Shown in pieces: positions 7,274 through 11,270 of a stretch of DNA of 11,270 nucleotides. Below the pieces are notes generated by a model, which saw only the letters and a list, made by a program, of their open reading frames with translations, was not told where the DNA came from and made no database searches. The stretch covers positions 1 to 11,270 of the forward strand of contig JAISBO010000015.1 of assembly GCA_031266155.1 (NCBI GenBank), written 5' to 3'. The translations under genes and the position numbers were made by a program. The stretch's first letter is position 1, and each line of letters starts with the position of its first letter. Origin of the DNA: Puniceicoccales bacterium (GTDB lineage: Bacteria > Verrucomicrobiota > Verrucomicrobiia > Opitutales > JAIRKQ01).

Positions 7274-7576
7274 ATGTTAAATAATTTTTCAAAAAACAAT
7301 GTTGGCATTAAATGCAAAGAAGATGTCAAAAATTGCATTCTAAGAGGAAATGACATCAATGGGATTTATATTAAACAAACGTCTGATGAGTTTGTTTTTG
7401 TTTTGTGTGCGGTTAATGGCGTGGGTATAGCTGATGTCGATGTGGCATTTTGCAAATATCTCCTTGAAGAGAACAGCTATAACGACTGTGATATAAGCCC
7501 ATTGTATTGGGGTATGTACACTGATCAAAATGTAATATCTGACGGGGATCTATCCGTTTTGGCAGACAAAATTTAG
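7274..7576 (+). CDS. Small CesT-like putative secretion chaperone
   Basis: The 100-residue acidic product has no family I can name firmly. Its layout nonetheless resembles the core of class I T3SS chaperones: a strand EFVFVLCAVNGV (39-50), a helix VDVAFCKYLLEENSY (55-69, compare 'LLeaNl' in the family), and a strand-turn-strand block ISPLYWGMYTDQNVISDGDL (74-93). The usual C-terminal helix after this block is nearly absent, so the protein is short for the family (commonly 130-170). The stop TAG is part of the Shine-Dalgarno of the 759-codon gene that begins 11 nt later, so the two are certainly co-transcribed and probably translationally linked, the arrangement expected of a chaperone and its substrate. 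The ATG at 7274 has no good Shine-Dalgarno, so the exact start is uncertain. The 130 bp upstream hold no strong promoter; TTGATT and TAAAAT near 7190-7218 at 15-nt spacing are the best I see. Confidence 0.6.
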   Translation: MLNNFSKNNVGIKCKEDVKNCILRGNDINGIYIKQTSDEFVFVLCAVNGVGIADVDVAFCKYLLEENSYNDCDISPLYWGMYTDQNVISDGDLSVLADKI

Positions 7577-7581
7577 GAGAG
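7575..7581 (+). promoter_or_regulatory. Shine-Dalgarno AGGAGAG of the 759-codon gene, overlapping the upstream stop
   Basis: AGGAGAG begins inside the TAG stop of the 100-codon gene and ends 6 nt before the ATG at 7588. It is the strongest ribosome binding site in the window, fixes the downstream start, and implies reinitiation after the upstream gene. Confidence 0.75.
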
Positions 7582-7587
7582 CTATAA

Positions 7588-9867
7588 ATGGATACTCCAG
7601 AAAGCATTGTACAGGGAAACATTATTCTTAGCCCTACTACGGTAGAAAGGACAAGCCAAGAAACACCGAGTACGACTGTTCCGGCCGACCCCGAGTATTT
7701 TTTGAGAGTTCCACAATCGAAAATACCAATCTACCAAGCCCTTGTAAACAGACGGGTGGATGTAACAGCAGAAAGGCAAGTAACAGTAGAACTGTTGCCT
7801 AAGTCCAGAAGACCAAATAGGCAAAACCCAGAAGCTTTACTAGATATAGCGGTAAATCTGGAAGATATAGCGGTAAATCTGGAAGAACTCGACCTGATTA
7901 GGGGAAATCTTGAATTGGCTCCATACCTACGAATGGTGCATCACATAGAGACCAAAAATGATACGGCAATCGCATTGGCAATGATGAATAGCGCTGCCGC
8001 AAGGGAAGCAGGGGCCATGCAGTCCCTTGAGCTAGGGCCAGAACAAGTAGTGGGAAAATACACACAGTTTGTAGGAGAACTTGGAGGTTCTTTTAATAGT
8101 GTTGTAGAATCTATTGCAAAAGATCTAAGGAATATTTCTGCAAATCCTGCCACTTTAGATGGCAATAAGACCCAAGAATTACAAAACAAACTCGCACTGA
8201 TGAGTACGATCATTGGGTCGCTGCTAAGGCTTGTCCCTGGTGGTTCCATTGGCAGCCTATCGAATGGGACCGACAAAGCAGCGCAAGGTCAAATTGATGC
8301 ACTCAAAAAATGGCAAAATAAATTCCAGGACATAGAAGATCAAATAAAGAACTTAGGCAATTCTTCGTGCAGAGACGAAGAAATAGCCGAAATCGTACAA
8401 AGTTTAGCAAATGTATCAATAAGGGCAGAAGTCAAAAGCATCCAAGATGCAATAGGGCCTAGCATATCAGCTCCTAGTTGCGTAAATTTCCTTCTTCAAG
8501 ATTTTCGCATAATTCAGTTCATGGCCACCGGTGTCGCCCTATTGGAAAAATTAGATAAGCAGGGTTCCACCGAGGCTAGGCAGCTGTACGACAGGTTAAA
8601 TGGCGGATCCTTAGGAACCTACGGTCCCGCAAAAGGGAATATGGAATTTATGAAGACGGTACGTAAAAGCGGTTTTTTCATGGAATATTCATATAAGGAA
8701 CTCGATAAACGAATTGTTGAAACATTTGTGAAGGAAGTAAACAAGCAACTATCTTCTCAATCGCCACCCATATTTCTAAGTTCAGACCAAAAAAGTGGTT
8801 TACAAAAAGCCCTAGCGAAAAAACTTGAGAAGCTGAGGGATCAAACGGGAAAATCGGACGAAATAAAGGGAGGATTCCGTGGAAGGGATGTTTCAACTCA
8901 AATAAATGGACACATAAAGCCGCTCAAACAAATTTTTACCCAGCAGGGTCCTGTAGAAATTAGAGGGAAACCAGTAGGTGACTTTTCAGCGCTAACTGAA
9001 TCGGATGGTGAGGCTAGGTTGAGTGGTGAAGCCAAGGCATTTTTCCAGGCAATACGCAGTGATGGCGGGTTCAACCGCCTATTTAGGCCTCAACAAAGTG
9101 CCACGCTCGACGTAATTGACCACGCGAGGGTTAAAATGTTGAATGACCCGGTGGGATTTTTGCAGGAGGCACTTGAAGAAGCTGGACAGAGTGGCAGCCT
9201 CCTCTTTAAGCAATTGGGAACGAACGAACGAAAGGCTGCAATTCAGAGACCATTACAAACCGTATTGCTTAATACTAAATTTCCCGATGAACTTGGAAAT
9301 CCTAAACTTGCAGATCCATCTACTGCAAGGAAAGCAACATCTTGGCAGATAAGGGATTTGGTGGATGGTGTAGATGTTCCAGGGCCAGAATTACGTTCAA
9401 TTAAATCCAAGCCCAGTTTTGCCGCCTCCATGATGGACCATGGACTGCAAACATTCTGCAGCATATCGGGGACTACAACGGACATCGTGGTGGGAATGGT
9501 TGCCCAAATGGGGGGCGATCCTCGTGGAAAAGCGGAAATGGCGAAGAAATTAAGGCCACTTGTGGAGCTCGTAGAAGCCAGTTTCATTGACCCCAACCAA
9601 CTGGCAAGGCAAGAATTTGATAGCTTTAAAACCCTATTCCTTTCCATATCTCTCTACATGCAATCGGGCCAATACCATACAACCTCCGAAGTACTGGCGG
9701 GTTTGTACTGCGCCGCGTTGAACGTGTGTCCTGCAGGTAATCCTCCTCACCCACCGGCAACGGATGTTATGGCCTTTGGAAAAAGATTTGAAAAGCTTTG
9801 CACAGCATTTCAGAGTAACCCAGCGGCATTTTTCCCAGCAATAACTTCCCAACGACGAGCAGCCTAA
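7588..9867 (+). CDS. Large unrecognised protein, candidate type III secretion substrate
   Basis: I do not recognise a family for this 759-residue protein. It has no signal peptide or membrane span. The first 37 residues are rich in Ser, Thr and Pro (ILSPTTVERTSQETPSTTVP) and polar, as T3SS export signals commonly are. A following segment, YFLRVPQSKIPIYQALVNRR (37-56), and then RQVTVELLP (62-70), is the usual location of a chaperone-binding domain. The rest looks mainly helical and soluble, with long amphipathic stretches (KWQNKFQDIEDQIKNL near 240; KELDKRIVETFVKEVNKQL near 370; KALAKKLEKLRDQTGK near 405). Cysteines are few; the C-terminus has a small hydrophobic cluster (SLYMQSGQYHTTSEVLAGLY). 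Residues 86-99 are an exact 7-residue duplication. The start is fixed by AGGAGAG at 7575-7581. The adjacent CesT-like gene and the T3SS genes elsewhere in the window suggest an effector or translocated protein; that is inference. A large cytoplasmic or structural protein remains possible. Confidence 0.85.
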   Translation: MDTPESIVQGNIILSPTTVERTSQETPSTTVPADPEYFLRVPQSKIPIYQALVNRRVDVTAERQVTVELLPKSRRPNRQNPEALLDIAVNLEDIAVNLEELDLIRGNLELAPYLRMVHHIETKNDTAIALAMMNSAAAREAGAMQSLELGPEQVVGKYTQFVGELGGSFNSVVESIAKDLRNISANPATLDGNKTQELQNKLALMSTIIGSLLRLVPGGSIGSLSNGTDKAAQGQIDALKKWQNKFQDIEDQIKNLGNSSCRDEEIAEIVQSLANVSIRAEVKSIQDAIGPSISAPSCVNFLLQDFRIIQFMATGVALLEKLDKQGSTEARQLYDRLNGGSLGTYGPAKGNMEFMKTVRKSGFFMEYSYKELDKRIVETFVKEVNKQLSSQSPPIFLSSDQKSGLQKALAKKLEKLRDQTGKSDEIKGGFRGRDVSTQINGHIKPLKQIFTQQGPVEIRGKPVGDFSALTESDGEARLSGEAKAFFQAIRSDGGFNRLFRPQQSATLDVIDHARVKMLNDPVGFLQEALEEAGQSGSLLFKQLGTNERKAAIQRPLQTVLLNTKFPDELGNPKLADPSTARKATSWQIRDLVDGVDVPGPELRSIKSKPSFAASMMDHGLQTFCSISGTTTDIVVGMVAQMGGDPRGKAEMAKKLRPLVELVEASFIDPNQLARQEFDSFKTLFLSISLYMQSGQYHTTSEVLAGLYCAALNVCPAGNPPHPPATDVMAFGKRFEKLCTAFQSNPAAFFPAITSQRRAA
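7843..7884 (+). repeat. Perfect in-frame 21-bp tandem duplication
   Basis: Positions 7843-7863 and 7864-7884 are identical and encode DIAVNLE twice (residues 86-99 of the 759-residue protein). The complete lack of synonymous differences points to a recent slippage or duplication event. Confidence 0.95.
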
Positions 9868-9971
9868 GAACAATGGCGAATTAGAATCAAATAATCAAAA
9901 TTCCATGAAATACTTATACGGCAAGCCCAACTTAAATTTTCGAAAAAAATCATATCCATTGGATTGTTTTC

Positions 9972-10000
9972 TTGACCAACTTTAACACGGTTTTTATTAG
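9972..10000 (+). promoter_or_regulatory. Candidate promoter of the 187-codon gene
   Basis: TTGACC (9972-9977, five of six consensus) and TATTAG (9995-10000, four of six) are spaced by 17 nt in the 159-bp gap after the 759-codon gene. Initiation would leave a leader of about 20 nt carrying AAGGGAG. The gene could thus be expressed separately from the upstream pair. Confidence 0.4.
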
Positions 10001-10026
10001 TTTCAACAGTTATAAAGGGAGTAAAT

Positions 10027-10590
10027 ATGTCAATCGCCGCCATATATCAAAGTTTACAATCAGTCATATCAAACTTTGTGGGAAAAGATTATGGTACTCA
10101 AATAGATTTGGCACGGCCATTTGTGGCATCGGTGGCCGAAACATTTTCAGTCTTGGAGAAAAAGTTGGCAATGAAATCTGCTTCACTAGGGGAGAGAAAA
10201 TCCAGTTTGAGTGAGCAAGAACGCAACCAAGTTCATGAAATTGTCGATCAACTACTCAAAACAAAGGATGCAGATGGACATCCCCTGTTGCGAACAGCAA
10301 TACGATTAAACCAAGATAAAAAGCATATGCTACAGATTCTCAGATTCCTTGCTGAAAATGGGTTTGCCGAAGAAGTTACGAAAATATTACTCTCCGAAAT
10401 GAACAGATACGCCATAGGAAAAACTCTTTCTGCCTGGTATGAAGAAGAACTAAAGGAGATTATTGACATGCTGCCTAAAGAAACTCAGGAATATTTGAAA
10501 AGTGCAAGGTATAGTGAATATGGTGGCTTCAACGATACCAATGTCTACGAGACATTCATCATTGGCGGTGGGACCCACCGAGCTTCCTAG
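10027..10590 (+). CDS. Unrecognised helical 187-residue protein
   Basis: No family is recognised. The ATG at 10027 is preceded by AAGGGAG (10015-10021) at good spacing, so the gene looks real. The product has no signal peptide or membrane span and is predicted by eye to be almost entirely alpha-helical and highly charged. It has a coiled-coil-like segment around residues 38-80 (LEKKLAMKSASLGERKSSLS, EQERNQVHEIVDQLLKTKD), a helical hairpin at 90-125 (RLNQDKKHMLQILRFLAENG), and WYEEELKEIIDMLPKETQEY near 139-158. The C-terminal 25 residues are Gly/Ser/Tyr-rich (YSEYGGFNDTNVYET). It follows the 759-codon gene on the same strand with its own promoter candidate, and an IS982 remnant begins 85 bp after its stop. 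It could be another T3SS-associated protein of the same island, or unrelated. Confidence 0.75.
   Translation: MSIAAIYQSLQSVISNFVGKDYGTQIDLARPFVASVAETFSVLEKKLAMKSASLGERKSSLSEQERNQVHEIVDQLLKTKDADGHPLLRTAIRLNQDKKHMLQILRFLAENGFAEEVTKILLSEMNRYAIGKTLSAWYEEELKEIIDMLPKETQEYLKSARYSEYGGFNDTNVYETFIIGGGTHRAS
10566..10580. repeat. 15-bp palindrome CGGTGGG-A-CCCACCG at the 3' end of the 187-codon gene
   Basis: Two 7-bp GC-rich arms surround a single A, ending 10 bp before the end of the gene. The only GC-rich palindrome nearby, it could act as an mRNA 3' stabilising hairpin or an inefficient terminator, but no T-tract follows. Confidence 0.5.
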
Positions 10591-10675
10591 CAAAGGTCGG
10601 AAGGCAGCTAAATTGCGCCACCGAGGACCATCAAAGAGCATCTGGTCGTTAAAAAGATAACACAATACGCGAAAC

Positions 10676-11270
10676 TCAAAATAAAAGGACTAAATTTAAA
10701 GCAATAATAGCCGCACAAATGGCAGAATAGGTGGATTGTGGGGAGCGGAAACGGGAAAGTGTTTCAGCGAAGAAACTTTTAAATCTTCCGTCATAGTCTC
10801 GCCGATCGACTGTTTTTTTAGGAATCTTTTTTTCTTCCCGGGAGTTTGGAACCATGTTTTGGCGGTGTTTGGCAATTAGCCGTATACCCTTTTTGCCAAA
10901 GAATCTCTGAGGGCGGTGGAAACATATCCACCATCGCCGACCACTGTCCCTGTACAGCCATCGAGCACCTCTTCGGCACAGGAAACGTCATGTAAATTCC
11001 CTGGTTTTAGGGAAAATTTCACAAATTTTCGGGATGCATTTAGGACGAGATGCAGCTTCAATCCAAATGTTGTGGAAACCGACGAATGAGCCCAATTTGC
11101 CATATTTTTGAATGTTTTGCGGTTCCGATGGCGTACATTTTTGCACACCGGAAGTGGCGTTGAATCTATGCAAAAAGTACCTTTGCTCCGCTTTTTCCAA
11201 TAAAATGAATCGTCTTTGCCTGTCGTTTTATCTGCTTCATAAAAGAAGAATAATTTGGCATTTTTGGGAA
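10676..11270 (-). pseudogene. IS982-family transposase, frameshifted and cut by the window end
   Basis: Reading the minus strand from 11270, an open segment gives FPKMPNYSSFYEADKT, then GTFCIDSTPLPVCKNVRHRN, WAHSSVSTTFGLKLHLVLN, LKPGNLHDVSCAEEVL and GTVVGDGGYVSTALRDSL before a stop at 10879. This is the DDE core of IS982 transposases (first Asp in IDSTPLPVC, second in VGDGGY). The rest is spread over two frames: LIAKHRQNMVPN, then KKKRFLKKQSIGETM with the catalytic Glu, then FFAETLSRFRSPQSTYSAIC and AAIIALNLVLLF ending at TGA 10678-10676. At least three frameshifts therefore separate recognisable blocks, so the copy is inactive in this window. The N-terminal third lies beyond the end of the sequence given. 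It belongs to a different family from the two IS5 copies. Confidence 0.88.

Noticed and set aside
9243..9647. Open frame of 134 codons on the minus strand
   Set aside because: It lies entirely within the 759-codon gene, antisense, with no ribosome binding site or family pattern. The same applies to antisense frames at 7941-8276, 8678-8896 and 9634-9873.
10575..10625. CCACCGAG direct repeat at 10575-10582 and 10618-10625
   Set aside because: Only 8 bp; expected by chance and not placed at identifiable element ends.
1..11270. CRISPR array, riboswitch or rRNA
   Set aside because: No regularly spaced repeats, rRNA-like blocks or recognisable aptamer cores were seen; GlyRS in particular has no visible T-box leader upstream.

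Overview
The window is a gene-sparse stretch of an unidentified bacterial genome, with AT-rich intergenic DNA and many decayed mobile-element remnants. A type III secretion (T3SS) outer-membrane secretin with a CesT-like chaperone, plus a second chaperone-like ORF placed directly before a large unrecognised protein, indicate an organism that injects proteins into a host cell. The GlyRS is the single-chain alpha2 type, with a PSPVTG segment in place of a zinc ribbon; I recall this variant from Verrucomicrobia and related phyla. A host-associated PVC-type bacterium is therefore my best guess, but the sequence does not prove it.

Layout: 1-600 holds a broken fragment that reads like an ERF-family phage recombinase, then unassigned DNA. 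600-1440 is a decayed IS5-family (IS427/IS1031-like) transposase on the minus strand. 1441-2113 has no convincing gene, only short repeats. 2114-2190 is an initiator tRNA-fMet (minus strand) with its own promoter. 2372-4719 is a two-gene minus-strand operon, CesT-like chaperone then sctC, coupled by an ATGA overlap in the same order as Yersinia yscB-yscC. 4782-6293 is glycyl-tRNA synthetase (minus). 6405-7120 is a second, differently decayed copy of the same IS5-type element. From 7274 the strand switches to plus: a 100-codon CesT-like ORF, a 759-codon protein with a Ser/Thr/Pro-rich N-terminus, and a 187-codon helical protein with its own promoter candidate. 10676-11270 is the 3' part of an IS982-family transposase (minus) broken by frameshifts and running off the window.

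How the genes fit together: sctC and its chaperone belong to the T3SS machine. The 100/759-codon pair has the organisation of a secretion chaperone and its substrate, and the 187-codon gene may belong to the same accessory island, which lies between the two IS remnants. tRNA-fMet and GlyRS are housekeeping translation genes that happen to lie between the two IS5 copies. The chaperone/large-protein locus is the best candidate for something undescribed.
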